This document shows positions 1 through 13,213 of a stretch of 64,000 nt of DNA, piece after piece. The position numbers and the translations under genes are program-made. Source of the stretch: Nymphaea colorata (lineage: Eukaryota; Streptophyta; Magnoliopsida; Nymphaeales; Nymphaeaceae); the NCBI RefSeq assembly GCF_008831285.2, contig NC_045145.1:14134802-14198801 (forward strand), read 5' to 3'. The notes beneath the pieces were generated by a model, which saw only the letters and a list, made by a program, of their open reading frames with translations, was not told the DNA's origin and searched no databases. The number at the start of each line of letters is the position of its first letter. Position 1 is the stretch's first letter.

Positions 1-2195
1 ATTTTTCCCCTTTTTTTCAAGCACGGAAGGAAAACCTTGCCGAAATGTTATTTGTGACTATAGTCCATAGTAACCACGATCATGTTCACTTGAAACTCAA
101 GGGTTAGATTCAAGCCAAACATGATATAATTCTCATTCAACCATATAGCTGACCAACTTTGAACGAGTCTACCCTTTTTTTCCTGGTAAGCAAATGAACA
201 ACATGAACTATCTCATAAAATATAACTGGCATGTGGACATCTTCCCCAGTCATTTCCTATGTTAATGACCCAGTAATTTTAGCTGCATAATGCCTAGTGA
301 TTAGGGATCGATAATTTCATGTCTACAATTTTTCTGTGAGCCAATGAAAGGCTTAAAATTTCAAGCATCAGTCATTGTCATTCCAACATCAACCATCCAG
401 AGGAATGACAATCAATGGAAGTCTTATAGACATTTGACATATCTTGTAGAGCTTTTGCTTGTTGTAGCTGTGTGACATAGAGTTCTAATTCAAAGATATT
501 CAGTACTTTCCAAGAGAGATTCATGCAAATGATGATATAATAAAAAAAATAACACTACTGGACAAACACACACACATACACACTTGTGATGGAAAAAGTA
601 AAATGGAAGAAGCATCTAAACAACTCAAACCACTCGCTTGGAGAGCAATATCAATCAAAATTATTCCAAAAAGCAACAAATATCTATGAGGGAGTTATAA
701 GTCCAGATGGGGAAGAAGATGATATACCATCCAATTGCTTATGCTAAAAAATTGACTTACATCATCATCAGATTCAATTATAATAGGAAAGCAAACTAAC
801 AACTGATAGTTAACACAACACTCTCTAAAGGACATCAAGTTCAATCCACATGAGCAGGTGGAGAGGTCATACCATATTCTACTACGCAATTTTACAGCTC
901 AATTATTTTAATTGCAGTTGCCACAAAGCTCCAGAATGTATTGTGGATAGAAATCAAAGATATTTATAATTTAGACTAAATTTTGGGCAGAAAAAAAAAA
1001 CTGTGTACAAGAAAAAAAGTATGCCGGTTATGATGAAATTTATGAAGATTTATCCACCTTTTTGTTATTCTGCACAAAACATCCTATTTAATTCAATAAT
1101 GTGTGATTGAACTTGATTAAAAGTTAATTGGAAAAAATAATAATAGTTGTTGGGTGGTAACAATATGGGGTTGAAAAGGAAAAGAGAGACTCCATTGATA
1201 CCTTCCTTCCAGTCATGACAAGGACTCAATAGTGCTCCAGGTCCAACGAAAAATTGCAATTTGATAGAGGTAAAACATGTGACAACCAACCCAACACTTA
1301 AAAAGAGTACTTTAGGATGTTCGGATTCATAATCTCATCTTCATGACGAAAGCAAGCCCCTTATCATCTTTTGAAAGGTGCACCTTAACAATTGAAGTAG
1401 CCATTGAGATCCTCCCTGCAAGACCAACTTAAGAAAGGAAGAGTTTCCAATTGAGATGATAGTGAAACGAGTTGAAAGGAGAAAATTAAGAAAGTATCCC
1501 AATAAAAGGTTCCTAAGCTCCTCAAACCAAGGCAAAAAAAAGCAGCTTGAGAATCGATTGGAACATCCCAAGGATAAAGAAGAAAATCGGAGGATATATG
1601 ATAACAAGGACATGGCCCTTGTGGATGTTCTGTGCAAGCTCTAGTAGTTACGATAACTAGATATACGTTATTGCCTGACAACAGTACATAAACCAAAACA
1701 CAAGCAGCTACAACCAGCTGTACTGACCTTAGAATAACATTATAAAACAAGAGATAATATGATACAGATTATAACATGAACCACGATTTTCTACGTTACA
1801 GGATAGAATATGCAAAATAAAAACAATGGTCTTAGTGTAACCAAAACCATCCCTTAGAAGCACCTTTAAAAAATGAACAGATACCTTTCCATGTAGATTA
1901 GTTAAAATGCACAAGACAGAATTAAAACCATAAATAAAATGTTTTCATTGCCTGAAGCATGGTACAAAAATACAAATTGATATGTCTTCTCTTTTTCAAT
2001 TAATAGATAAAGATCTAATGTTTCATTATATTGGAGCATTTTCAATGTAAAGGAGAAAAGGAACGACATGAATTCCCTTATATATATGCATATAGGGAGG
2101 GTGAAGCACCAGTGGGGATCCACTTCACCCACAGCTGCCTGATGAAAATCATTGGGATTTCTAACCCTGGATGTAGAAATGCACAAGAGAGAGTG

Positions 2196-2278
<83 letters not shown>

Positions 2279-2892
2279 TTAGAGTTTTTTGCAATCAATT
2301 TTTTATGCAATCTAAACTTTGGATTTGGTGCCTCTTAAAAGCCACATACAGTGGCAAAATTAACTAACCTAATACAAGTATTTAATGCACTCGTTATTTT
2401 AAATCATAGTCACAAATAACGTCTCAGAGTTTTAAATGGCAAGGTTTTTTCTTGGGTATAATACGGCGAGCTTCAAAAAAAGGAGAAAAATATGGTGAAT
2501 TTTTAAAAATTTAAAAAATTAAAAATGGAGAGAAAATAAAATAAGTGAGGAACTAATAATACAAACATCAAAAGGTATGTCGATTTGTAACAAATAAAAA
2601 ATAGAAAATGGAAAAAAAATTGTTTCACATGAAAAAAACTTTAAAAAAATTAAAAACTGAAAATTTTCTTTTTTTTTCATTTTTAATGCTTTTTAAAAAA
2701 ACACATTTTTTTTTAGTTTTAAACGGCCAGTTAATTTATCATGTTTTCTTTTTAAATTTGTTTTTTCTGTGACTATGAACTAAATTGAAAAATGAACATT
2801 TGTTACTATATTTTTTACCTGGGAACTACTCCAAAAAAATCACCAATTTGTATACATTAAATGATAAAATCAAACAACAAAATTACATTCCT
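1..2892. other. AT-rich intergenic spacer
   Basis: I see no convincing gene here. Short open frames exist on both strands (for example 1341-1637 minus and 1456-1644 plus), but they overlap each other, are low in complexity and match no family I know. Bases 2400-2820 are very rich in A/T homopolymers, as expected of spacer DNA or an old decayed insertion. Confidence 0.5.
2193..2276. repeat. (GT)n-(TA)n compound microsatellite
   Basis: A short GT run at about 2193-2204 passes into about 35 uninterrupted TA dinucleotides (2206-2276). The 'YIYIYI' open frames across it are translation artefacts. Confidence 0.97.
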
Positions 2893-3269
2893 TCATGCGA
2901 AAATGTTCAGTTCTAACGGACCGTCAATTCTCTTCCAAAAGAAGACCACGGACCAGATATGCATTCCAAAGAAAACACAAGCATATTTGAATGCTTCAAG
3001 GCCAGATATCCGTTGCTTGGTCTCTACAATTGAAGCAAGCTAGATAATTCGGATACCATGTCTTAGAAACTATATAACATTAGGGTTTTGAAACCCTTAA
3101 AAAGAAATGGAATGAACACTTCCCTTAGACAGTACAATTGAATGAAATTCTCGCCGGCAAATGGATAAAAAAAACGAAAAACCTGTCCACTTGTAAACGT
3201 TTCTGCATCTTCTGATGGATTCCTCAACAATGTGAGCTTATACCAGTTGGCATATGACTCATTTTTTTT
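2893..3269 (-). CDS. Two 3'-terminal exons of an unrecognised gene (candidate)
   Basis: On the minus strand an exon-like block at 3269-3183 (29 codons) ends CAG|GTTTTT. A second block at 3039-2893 (48 codons plus TGA) follows an acceptor reading CTAG. Both junctions are phase 0, so the frames join across a 143-base intron containing stops. The joined C-terminus has a polar segment with NPSEDAETFTSGQ, then LASIVETKQRISGLEAF, then a hydrophobic stretch with KYACVFFGMHIWSVVFFW that could be a membrane span or a buried helix. I do not recognise the family. Further exon-like blocks lie upstream on the same strand at 5.5-7.4 kb, and these may be the last exons of that gene. Transcript evidence is lacking, so an intact gene and a decayed copy are both possible. 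Confidence 0.4.
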
Positions 3270-5482
3270 CTGGACCCAGAACAACTCAAATGAAACAAAC
3301 AGATGGCCGCCACATAGTGCCGAGAGAGGATTAGAAAGAAGCAATGCGCAATGTGGGAGTTTATGAGAGTAGAGAAATCAAATTTTCACTACCAAAATTT
3401 GAGGAGCAGAAGCTAAAGGTAATTCGCCAACTAAGCTTGGAAGTTACCCAAGGCCCAAGAAGATGGTATCTTCGCAAAACTTGCCATTAACTGAGACACT
3501 ACGAGAACTAGGCCGCCCATTTTCAAGAATACCCAGTTATCAGCGACATATTAACGCCAAGAAAATACTTCCAGGTTTAAAGATTTGACATGCTTTTGTA
3601 TAATCCCGCACCTTCTTTTGGTTGGGGGAAGCCGATATTTGTTGACATAACGTGACTTTTCCATGCGAAAGTTTATCCCTAGCACACTGGGAATGTTACA
3701 GGGTCGGAGACATTCGGTTACCGAACCAAATTTGAGCCCCACCGCTTATAGAAAATAATATCGTATAATAGTTGGGTTTGGATCCAGTATAAATGGTTTC
3801 TCATTTCATTCTCAATCCAAGTCTGAATAAAATTAAGTATTTGAATACATAAATTTTAGATATGATGCTAATTGAGTCCAGGTTTGTTTAAGAAAATGAT
3901 CTATCAAACTCTGGCCAATGTGAACAGGCCTTGGCCGGATAAAGACAGAGATAGCCAAGCAGGTCGATCCCACAAGAGGGTTTTGCAGTTTTCCCTTTTA
4001 TTCAGATCCATTTTCTATATAAGAAAATGCAGGTCAGACCCATTCGCGGCCTAATACCAATGGATGCAAGTTACAGGATAAAGATTAGTAAGATTTTGGC
4101 ACACATTAAAAAAAGGTTCACTGAATCTAAATCCGATTTACTTGGTATAGCTACATGTATGATGTTTGGCTTCCATTATCCATCAGATTCATATTTGTCT
4201 ATGAATGCAATAAGCTAGATGATAAACCGAGTTCTATCCGACGCGACTATAACCAGATTTGGATTCCGTCGTATCCAGGCCTGACATCTTGTAATGGTGC
4301 ACTATGCAGGTGGATAAAGCGCACTTGAACCCAATGTGCAATTCGACCCATACAATTCCATATCTTAGCCAGAAGCGATGTCACGTTTGATCCTATTTCA
4401 CTAGTGGCTGCAACTGATTAAAATAAAGATAGAAATACCAACCGACGGTAAGAAATCCTTTATTTAGAGACAAGCTATTTTCAGATATGATTAATCGATC
4501 TGATTCTTTGCTTGTGAGTTGCAGAACATGAATGGTTAGCACATGAAATTCTTTGGCATCAAACAGGAGTAGCAGCTGCGGTTAAGAGATAGTTTGATTG
4601 GGAGAACGCTTTTCCTTTTTTCATTAAGTAAGTTGTGCAAGATGTTTCTTTCTCCTTTTTCCTTGTGATTTAGTGCAGACATTGGGTTTCCACTGCAGGA
4701 AGTTTAAAGTTTATTTTATTGTATTCAGTTTTGTTATCTTCTTCTTCTTCTTCTTTTTTTTTTTTTTTTGGGTGGTCGACGAGGAAGAAGTGCCCAGGGA
4801 TCCTTCACCAGGACACTCAGAGGTTTCCCTTATTGACTAAATAAAACGAAAGAACAATATAGGCAATAGGGGTACAGTGGCAGGATAATCAGTCTAATCT
4901 TTTGCTGTTACAGTGTTTTTTATTCCTAAATGAGACCACGAAACCATTTTCATGTCAACAAAGATCATAATCTTCCGACATAGGTTTCATCCAATCAATC
5001 TCATATACTAAATTCTAACTTTGCGTCTGTAGATTTGGAAATGAAAGATCTCAAAGAACCGCCTTTATGATATATGGACAGCAAACATAACCTATCATGG
5101 TTCTTTCACTCAAATAGTTGGTCGTTGGCTGTATGTGGTGAAGATCACAATGGAATGGTTAAACTATTGGTATTGCGTTGGGTAAAAAACATTCAGTGAA
5201 CTTAGAATTGCCGAAACAATAACCAAAACTAACATGCATTTCTGTCCAGAGACTAGGTAACCGAATGAGCAAAATGTAAAGCAGCAAACAGAAATTTTAT
5301 TTCTTTATCTAAGAAATACACATAGCAGGATATAGTGGTTCTTCTCATACATGAGTAGGCCTCCTTAGTTAATGGAACAGGTTTGTGGTTAGGCGTGGCA
5401 TACAAGAATGGCAGGAATATAGACCTCTTACAAGATTTAGCAAGTCCTCCACTTGATTGTACAGCTAACTGGAATGTGCTTT
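3270..5482. other. Probable intron or spacer within the unresolved minus-strand locus
   Basis: No block here has both a protein-like frame and good splice sites. Minus-strand frames at 3742-3551 and about 3510-3425 are open but unconvincing. A CTT/T-rich tract lies at about 4737-4768. Confidence 0.3.
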
Positions 5483-6373
5483 TTATTTTGTCTTAGCAAC
5501 TTTATTGCATATCTCCCATTTATTCCAAGAATTTACTTGTTCCTGTGTTCTTAATTTACTAAAAGGATCCCATCTACAAGTTACAGGAGTATTTGCATTT
5601 GAACATCTTGAAGGCTGTTGAAGTTCTCCACTTTCAGAAGAAAGTGTGAAAGGAGAAGCGCACAACCGCATGAGGAACATGTGAAATGCTATCTATAACA
5701 TTATTTCTTTTTCTAGCCTAAGCCTAGAATAATAGACTGCAGTAGCTTTTCTCATTTTTAAGGCATCCAAATCTGTAGTTAATGGCATGGTCGACCATAT
5801 GGTATGCTTAAGGAGACTAGCTGCAAAACCGCAAGTCACAAATTGAAATTCTACCAAATCCAATAGCCGATTAAAGGAATCAACAGAAAGATACTTTTCT
5901 GCATGATGTAGAATTTTATTCTGTACCAATGCCATTTACAAGAACATTCTTTTTTTTTTCTTTTTCTTCAAATGAAACTGCCAATCAAAAGTTGCTGATA
6001 AACATGTCAAAAATATTGTCAACTGAAACATTTTCAAATGCTCCAGACATATCACAAATTTCTGAACTTTTAGAAGACGATGTGAGGTCAATTAACCAAT
6101 ATATAGGCAGAATAGCATACTAAATCATTACAGAGCTAGGCATATCCAAACCTTTTTATTTACTTCGTACAACCCTTCATCTTTGACTTCATATTGACTA
6201 TTCCTATCTATATCAACAAAGTTTACAATCATTAGCATTCTCCCACCAAAAAACTCATAATTGTGGTCAATCTCATGTTCAACTAGGTTAAGAGTAGCAG
6301 GCCTTTTTTGCTTCAACAAATTAACAGAAACTGAATGCATAAGTTTTATTTCTAAATATGAGCTGCTCAACAA
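5483..6373 (-). other. Cluster of exon-like minus-strand blocks
   Basis: Four protein-like blocks lie in this interval on the minus strand. The first (about 6320-6152) contains EHEIDHNYEFFGGRMLMIVN. The second (6119-5984) follows a TTTAG acceptor and contains IDLTSSSKSSEICDMSGAF. The third (5920-5693) follows a TACAG acceptor and contains ILHHAEKYLSVDSFNRLLDL. The fourth (about 5640-5483) contains SGELQQPSRCSNANTPVTC and runs to a stop. Reading the first block to its AAAAAG|GTTTGG donor would leave an intron of only 32 bases, too short for a plant. The true donor must therefore be earlier, or the locus carries a frameshift. I do not recognise the protein. The blocks may belong with 7092-7442 and 2893-3269. 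Confidence 0.35.
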
Positions 6374-7091
6374 AAATTGAGGGCCTCTAACTATTTTCCA
6401 GGAATGTACAATCTACTAGGTTGGCATATAAGCTAAATCAGGTGAAGCTTTCTAAGTTGTTAGAGGTCATACTTGGAAAACTTTTTTTCCTTGTGCCAAG
6501 GATGCATGCTTAGTACGGTACCACCGTACCAATATAATTATTTCCAGTGGCAGCATCTTACTGAGAGTACTGATTTCGTTATTAAGAATGGAGAAGTGGC
6601 AGTATCTGGTTTGCCTCAACAATTTCATACAGAGTCTGCAATTTATCTTCCTACAGTGAACTGCGTACTTCTCAAGAATGCCCATATCAGACTACAGTAG
6701 CATGTTTTCAGCAAATATATTACAAAAAATGGAAAACAGTATATTTTAACAATATGTTTTCCATTCTTTGACAATGAAACTATTGCATCTCTTATAACAG
6801 ATGATCTATCTATCAGTGGGATTCAAATGTATTATGTGGATGCTTGTATGTGATTTGATTCCACATATTTGGTGCGTAAGTGTGCTATACTTTTGAAACA
6901 CGACAACGAAAAGTAGGCATATACGTACGTTGTTATAAAAGACAGAACAAGGCATTCAGATGTACTTGAAGCAACTGTCAGCAACCCGTTAAGAAAAATC
7001 ATCAACCAAAACATAAACCTAAGATAGAAAGACCTACGACCTAGAAAAGGAGAATATATAGCCCTGAACCAATCGAAACTACATGTGTTAC

Positions 7092-7442
7092 CCATTGAAA
7101 CTGTAATTGCCATCGTCGACAAGATAGCCTCCTCTACTAATGTGAAACTGCACATACTGACATTAATTATCATTAGGATGATCATTTGTTAAGGAGTTCA
7201 TGTCAGTTTACATATGTTGCTCACAGTTACGTGTGAACAATGATGAAGCAACCACAACAATTACAGAAATTTGTTACCATTCGAAAGAAGAAAAAAAAAT
7301 CTCTGCTGTCAATCAAGCAGCAACTCATTGGATAACGATCCCTAAAGCAAGATAGACCAATGAAAAATCCATGTCTGAGTTTAACTGAATCAATATTCTC
7401 ATGCAGACTCGAAGAAAATGCAGAGAACAGAGCATCATCTTC
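7092..7442 (-). CDS. Two internal exons of an unrecognised gene (candidate)
   Basis: Minus strand 7442-7278 follows a TTATCAG acceptor, reads 55 codons without a stop and ends CGAATG|GTAACA. It includes EDDALFSAFSSSLHENIDS and a phenylalanine-rich end. Bases 7147-7092 follow a GTGCAG acceptor and, in the frame dictated by the first exon (phase 0), read FHISRGGYLVDDGNYSFNG before AATGG|GTAACA (phase 2). That frame is not the longest open frame here, so agreement of phase and protein-like composition supports real exons. I found no initiating exon upstream. The ATL gene, transcribed in the same direction, ends about 570 bases before it. Family unknown. Confidence 0.35.
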
Positions 7443-8007
7443 CTGATAAAAGCATGTGAATGAACAGTTCAAACTACAAACAACACATGCACAATATGAA
7501 AATTATAACCAAAAAACCAATATATAACCATTTCATTGATGAATGGAATGTTCACCATCACAAGTTTTAAACCCTTGTTCACCTTTTGATACGCTTGCCC
7601 ACAAAATGGCATCAAGACATTCATCATGCTCCTCACAATTTATGTTGTGAAATCTATAGCAGAGGATTGTGTTACTCCAAGGGAAACTTACAGAGATTTT
7701 GCTCAGAGAGGAAGTCTAAGATTTAGCCAGGATAGATCTAAAGCTTCACAACTGAACAAAGGCAGCTTCATCTGAACAGGTCCCTTCCACATATGTTGTC
7801 CCTTGGCCGCATTAGCATATCGATAAATGCTTTATATATGAACAAACAGTTGATTTTTAACTTCTGTATCGTACTTTCTCTTCAAGCTTTTAGTACACTT
7901 CCCAAAAGAGAGGCCAGCCAAGTTCCTCAAGGACCGGGTAGACTAAAATGCTTGAAGAATAAAGGTGAAGAGGATTTCTCCTCCATAAATTTAAAAAAGA
8001 AATCCTA

Positions 8008-9180
8008 TCATAGAGGGAGAACTGAGCTGCGGTTGCGGCCATTTTTAGAGAAGAAGAAGTTTCCACTAATAGAGAAAGACCTTTTCATGTCCAATGGTAT
8101 CTTCGGCATGCCTAGTCCCTTAGCAACGGCTCCCAAAGCTTTTCCTCCACTGCTGTCCCCTCCATCTCCTTTGAACCTTGAGAGTTGCCCCCAATTCAGT
8201 TTCTCAGAATCTGACGAACCTGCTCCCACCGTTGATCCACAGGCAAGAGAGGAAAATTCGCGTGCGGAACTCGTTCTTGGTCCTGTTGATACATGTATCC
8301 TAGCCAAGGAATTCATTGACGCCGATCTTCTTATAGGCTGAACTTCATCTAATGATTTCTCCACCATTACCCCATTCAGCCGATCATTGCTTGATTGCCC
8401 AGCAAGTGCACCAAGGTCTCCACCTTTCATCGGATCTTCAACGTCCCCCAATTCAATCGCTACAAAGGCTGAATCTCCGCTTTGTTCATCGTCATTTGCC
8501 CCACCAGCACCCGGTTCCTCGACATAGGCTCGATCTACCACAGAAGCGCCGGCAAGTCCATTCTCCGGCGGCAATGAATTTTCATTACTCGCCATGATGG
8601 GTGCTCGACACAGAGGGCAATTGACATGTGCCCTCAGCCACCGATCTATGCATTCCAAATGGAAAGCGTGGCTGCACTTAGGCAGAAGTCTGAGGTCCTC
8701 ACCTTCTTGGAATTCACTCAGACAGACAGAACAATCCGTTCCCTCAATCAGGCCCTCTCCCCTCTTGAATTTACATAAAGTAATGGAATTTATGAGTGAT
8801 TCCTCAAGACCCACAGTGTTGATGTACCAAAAATGGTTGATGGGGTCTTGCCCCTCAAAGAACTCATCCAGGGTAGGTGGGTTCTGTCTCTCCAGAGCTC
8901 GCCCGGATGAGTTCCTCCTCTTACAGCATCTGATCATCGTTATGTAGAAGCTCACCAACAGAAAGGCTACCGAGAGGAAAGCAACCATGGCAATAAGGGT
9001 ATCTGAGAGGACATTGTGGTGAGAGAAAGGTGGTGGTGGCGAAGGCGATTCGTAGTGAACGGAAGGTACTGATGTCAGACCTGGCGGTGGTAGGGGAATC
9101 ACAAGACTGCAATTCCCGAAGCACACCTCCGTGATCGTCTCGTTTGCCACAACATAGTAATGGAAACGAACACCATCCAT
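8008..9180 (-). CDS. ATL-family RING-H2 E3 ubiquitin ligase (ATL51/52/54-like)
   Basis: An intronless 390-residue protein, as is usual for Arabidopsis Toxicos en Levadura (ATL) ligases. ATLs are membrane-anchored RING E3 ligases that bring an E2 to substrates, often in defence or secretory-pathway regulation. The order is: N-terminal segment with a proline-rich stretch (31-52); hydrophobic membrane span (about 60-82) followed by basic residues; GLD-like motif here reading GLE (124-126); and a canonical RING-H2 with Cys150, Cys153, Cys169, His171, His174, Cys177, Cys188 and Cys191, spaced C-x2-C-x15-C-x-H-x2-H-x2-C-x10-C-x2-C. The Trp two residues after the sixth ligand (DRW) and the Pro before the last Cys pair (CPLC), both important for E2 contact in this family, are present. 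The C-terminal half is low-complexity and Ser-rich, probably the substrate-specific region. WYINTVGL and [12 protein letters not shown] resemble the ATL51/52/54 branch. The start is the ATG before MDGVRFHYY. The family call is firm; the exact orthologue is not. Confidence 0.95.
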   Translation of the reverse strand: MDGVRFHYYVVANETITEVCFGNCSLVIPLPPPGLTSVPSVHYESPSPPPPFSHHNVLSDTLIAMVAFLSVAFLLVSFYITMIRCCKRRNSSGRALERQNPPTLDEFFEGQDPINHFWYINTVGLEESLINSITLCKFKRGEGLIEGTDCSVCLSEFQEGEDLRLLPKCSHAFHLECIDRWLRAHVNCPLCRAPIMASNENSLPPENGLAGASVVDRAYVEEPGAGGANDDEQSGDSAFVAIELGDVEDPMKGGDLGALAGQSSNDRLNGVMVEKSLDEVQPIRRSASMNSLARIHVSTGPRTSSAREFSSLACGSTVGAGSSDSEKLNWGQLSRFKGDGGDSSGGKALGAVAKGLGMPKIPLDMKRSFSISGNFFFSKNGRNRSSVLPL

Positions 9181-12100
9181 GACGATGCCAGCAATATGAA
9201 GATGTGGTAGGAGAATGTTAGCGAAGAAAGAAAAGGAAGAAAGAAGCGAGTTGGAAGCTGGTCGAGAGCGAGTTGAGAGAAGCTGTAGGGTGACGAGGTC
9301 TCGTCATGCGTCTCAGTGAAGTCAAGCGGGGAGTAGTTGGTGAGCCGTTCTGTGCCAACAATGGTACGGCTGGTGAAGGAGCTCAAGATCAAGTAATGTG
9401 ATCGAGGCGGAAGGCAAAAAAACTCTCGTATCCAGCTACACCATCGTCTGCACGTGGTAGGTCCTCCATGAATATGTTAACTTTGACAATACTGTTTATA
9501 AGGATGTCGGTGACTGACCCTGAAGAGGTAGCAGGCCTGCAGCATCTCCCTTCGTCGTAATATGGCAAGTCATGTGGTCTCTTCCTTCCCTCCCAAAATT
9601 TTGTCCATTGAACATTTGTTTTTTCTTCGTTGTCACAAAGATAAAGGTACGGCCTAGGCCATGTTTTCACAAATTAACAGAAAGGAACTTTGGAGAAACT
9701 TGCTCTAGAATTTTAGCAATTCAACAACTTTTCATTATATCTATCTTAATGGGAAAAAAAAAAAAAGGCATATAGAGTTATCACGACATCATTTGAAAGT
9801 AATGAATACCAACTTTTTAAATAACTTGAGGTTTTAAATCGACTAAATATGTTGCCTTTTAACATTATAGTCAATGTAGACAATACATTTTGCTGATTTA
9901 CAACTAACACCTACCAAATTATTGAAAATGATAGTCATCCTTGCACCATCACCTTGACACTGACGGAGCTAAACTTAACCTTCGTTGGGGGAATTGCGTT
10001 AAGACATGGTTTTCTTACTAATTGGCAGTGAAGCTTCCATTTCAACAAGAAACTAGCCCATTTGGTTCACTATTTCTTTATTTCAAGTATCAAATGAATC
10101 ATTTTCATACATCTTTTTATAGTTTGAAATGCTATTTTAGATGCCATTTCATAAGAACATTGTACTCTTTGAAAGTTTTTGTTAACTGAACTATTAGTTG
10201 GATTGACTTCAGATTTTTCTTTTCTACACTTGCCGAAAGATGTTCAACATGTGATAAGATGACCATTGTGTTCTTCAAACACGTATTCTAAGAAACATCA
10301 CGCGGCTATGTCCAGCATTACAAAAACATTTGTAAGTAGGTCATATTTCCTAAAACAAGTACTTGGCGTTCTTAAAACATGTATTTTAATAACATGCATT
10401 CTAATAACACACAATATTATTCTCATCAAATGTATCCTTAAAATATATTTGATGCAAGAAAATAGAGAACATGTCTTTACAACACATCAAGTTCAGTTTG
10501 ACTTTTCCACCAATTTAGCGGAACGATGAGAACCACAAAAAAAAAAAAATTAAGTTTGTTAGCGCATTTTGTGATGGGGCTGAGTCTCTCACGATTGCGT
10601 GTCTCAATAGATTCGCTGACCGTCCTACCCACGTTCACGCATTAAACACTCTTCCAATACATCGGGCTGTAATTGTCAAGGGATGGGTTTCTCTCCTTTA
10701 CCAACCTAAATGTGAATTAAAAGTTACGAGTCTTTCTTTGAGATGCCCTGCAGAATTCGACAACTAAAAAGTTTTAACTTTAACTACCAAGTGTTATGCG
10801 AGAGGTTGAAAGTCAGTTTTTTCTTCTTTACTTTGTATTTAAGGTTCTCCTAGTTACTTTAGAATTTGAGTGATCTTATTATTATGATATATCCTTTTAA
10901 CTCGAGTATCACTAGTGTCATTATTTATAGATCAGGAGAGTAGTACCTACATAAATCAAATTGAAGACATCTTGTCTATGCAATTTTCATGCTAACTACG
11001 ACACCAACTATGCTACGTCCCTTAAAATTTCATTAAAAAAGTTAATGAAAGAGGTTTTGTCCTTTAAATGAGAAAAACAAAAGGCGATCAGGCGTTGCAC
11101 CAACTTTGATTTCGTTTTATGGTTTGCCTTTAAGCGACCCAAGTCTTATTTTTCTGCCATCTGAAAAATAATGAAAGAGGGAAAGGAATGACTCATTTTT
11201 AGACAAAAGTTTTCTTTTTAAAAAAACAATAAATAAATAAAAGGGAAAGATGTACATGTTAGTCAAAAGGAAAAGGAAGACGCGTTTGCGTTTGCCATCC
11301 ATCTCACTTAATTTCAAGGCCCCACGTTCCAAGTGCTTTATACAGTCTTCATTTGAATACCACCCCTAAAATCTGTAATAATTCTCAAAACAGCCTTGGA
11401 CCAAACTTTTTGCTGATAACAGTCGGATGCCGACATGAACGCTAATTCAAATTAAAATCTCAGCTCAAAGAAGCAGTAATTTACTGGAATGGGCTAAAAT
11501 TCCAGTCGGCGGTACAATAACGAAAGGGGGATGCAAATTTTCAGAAGTGGCAACCTCTAGCCTTTGGAGTTCCTATGCGGCGGCTGTCAATATAAAAAGC
11601 ACTCCAAACGCTAACAGGAAAAATCCAGAAAGATGGAGAGAGGCGGCTTATGTAATTAGATCCAAAAGTTTGGCTCTTAAATAAACTTTTTGCCAGCATT
11701 AAAAGGGGTGGCCCAGCGTGGGACCCCGCAGCGTCGCCAAAGTGTAATTGCGAGTCGAGACTTCCAACTCCAAACGCAAAGGCCCCCATCTCCTTTAAAT
11801 AAAAAAGAAAGAACTCGATATATATATATATATATTAACAATGGTTTGGTGATTAAAAAAAAGATTAGAAAGTCAAGTTGAAGAAGTTTGATTCCGGTGA
11901 TTTTGTTTTTGGAGTTTTGTTTAACTGTTGGAAGGCTGATACTGGCCACGAATTAGAGCATTGACAAGCTTTTTCCGAGTGTAATTTAACTATTTATGTT
12001 GCACTCACGTCCTACTTACTCATGCGGTGGCTTGTTTTTTAAGATATGTCCCTTTATTAGCAAGAAAAGATTTGCACAAATAATACTTTGATTAGATGAA

Positions 12101-13213
12101 CCGATAATAAGGCATCACCATGTTGTCGATGCGTCGTCCGAACAACCACATTAGGAATGTACACTCTTTCACGAAAATATTCCAAATAAATCCAATTTGC
12201 TCGATGGTCAGTGAATAATGATGATGAATGTAACATGACATAACGACCATGTTATGATGGTGCATAGTCATGTCTGTCTGTGGTAACATCATCTAACCCC
12301 AAGACATGATCCCGCTTTGGCAGGGCTTTAATAGGCACAAAGTAATCTTCTTCTGAGTTAGTTAGTTAGGTGCATTTGTTCAATGCCATACAACAACATC
12401 AACTTTGTTGTCCCACCAGAAATTTAATTGAATAATTGTTATCGACTCTTTCTCTCAACTGTACGACATTAATGCGTATATATAGGCCATAGAACTTAGA
12501 AGTGGCTTTTGTAACTTATACCGACCAACTGTATTTGTCGACCAAGTCTGGTTTCTCTTCCACGGATTTCACTTTGTATTTACTTTCTCAACGTTTTGGG
12601 TTTTAACCACATCCAACTTCCACCAAAAACTGGAAACATCTTATAATCTCAAACGGCTCAAGAATTATAATTAAAGGGTTCGTAAATTACACACCACAGT
12701 ATGCGGGTGATTCGCTGACATTTGAAAGCCAGGTTTTGGAGATAAAACCTGATTTTTGCACCCAAAATCAAGTTTTCGGGTGCCCTCAAAACTGGGTTTG
12801 AAAAAAACTCAGTTTTGACAAACCAGGTTTTGTAAAAGTATTTCCGAAAGTAGTGTCCAGTTAGCCTAGATTGAGATTCCAGCTGGGTCCGGACATGCGG
12901 AGTCCGGTGCAAATCCGATGCCTTGAGCTTACCTTCATATTGCTAATCAGTCGTATATATTTCAATACATATAGATGTTGTTTGGAAGCAACAAGTGATC
13001 TAAAAGTCTAAGCAACTCTTCCCAAGCACGTCAAGGCATGAAGAGAAAAAACTTCAGCAAAAAGTTGCGTTTGTTCTAAGTGCCATCTCAATCTCTTCCT
13101 TCTACTTAAGCTCAAGAGTGCGCAAAGCAACCAGGCGGACACGCTATATATATATATATATATATATCTAAAAGAGGAAGAACCCAATCAGAAAGCTGAA
13201 CATCCACCAAGGA
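9181..13213. other. Intergenic region with the ATL promoter side
   Basis: This holds the 5' side of the minus-strand ATL gene and the upstream region of the plus-strand gene at 13214. I see no further gene. Small (TA)n tracts occur at about 11819-11834 and 13145-13168. Bases 12690-12870 contain several related short motifs on both strands (for example AAACTGGGTTTG and CAGTTTTGACAAACC), suggesting a decayed MITE-like insertion. I could not define its ends. Confidence 0.45.

Noticed and set aside
1341-1750. Minus-strand frames of 98 and 121 codons
   Set aside because: They overlap each other in different frames over an A-rich plus strand, are Leu/Ser/Phe biased and have no motif.
2206-2276. 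YIYIYI open frames across (TA)n tracts here and at 25820 and 40383
   Set aside because: They are translations of dinucleotide repeats.
6473-6700. Plus-strand frame containing TDFVIKNGEVAVSGLPQQFH
   Set aside because: The opposite strand also has a protein-like frame here (EDKLQTLYEIVEANQILPLL after a TGTAG acceptor). Neither has a consistent pair of splice sites, so neither was called.
7793-8947. Plus-strand open frames of 182, 81 and 117 codons
   Set aside because: The parts over 8008-9180 are antisense to the ATL RING-H2 coding sequence, which has clear domain conservation on the minus strand; the remainder lies in its 3' UTR.
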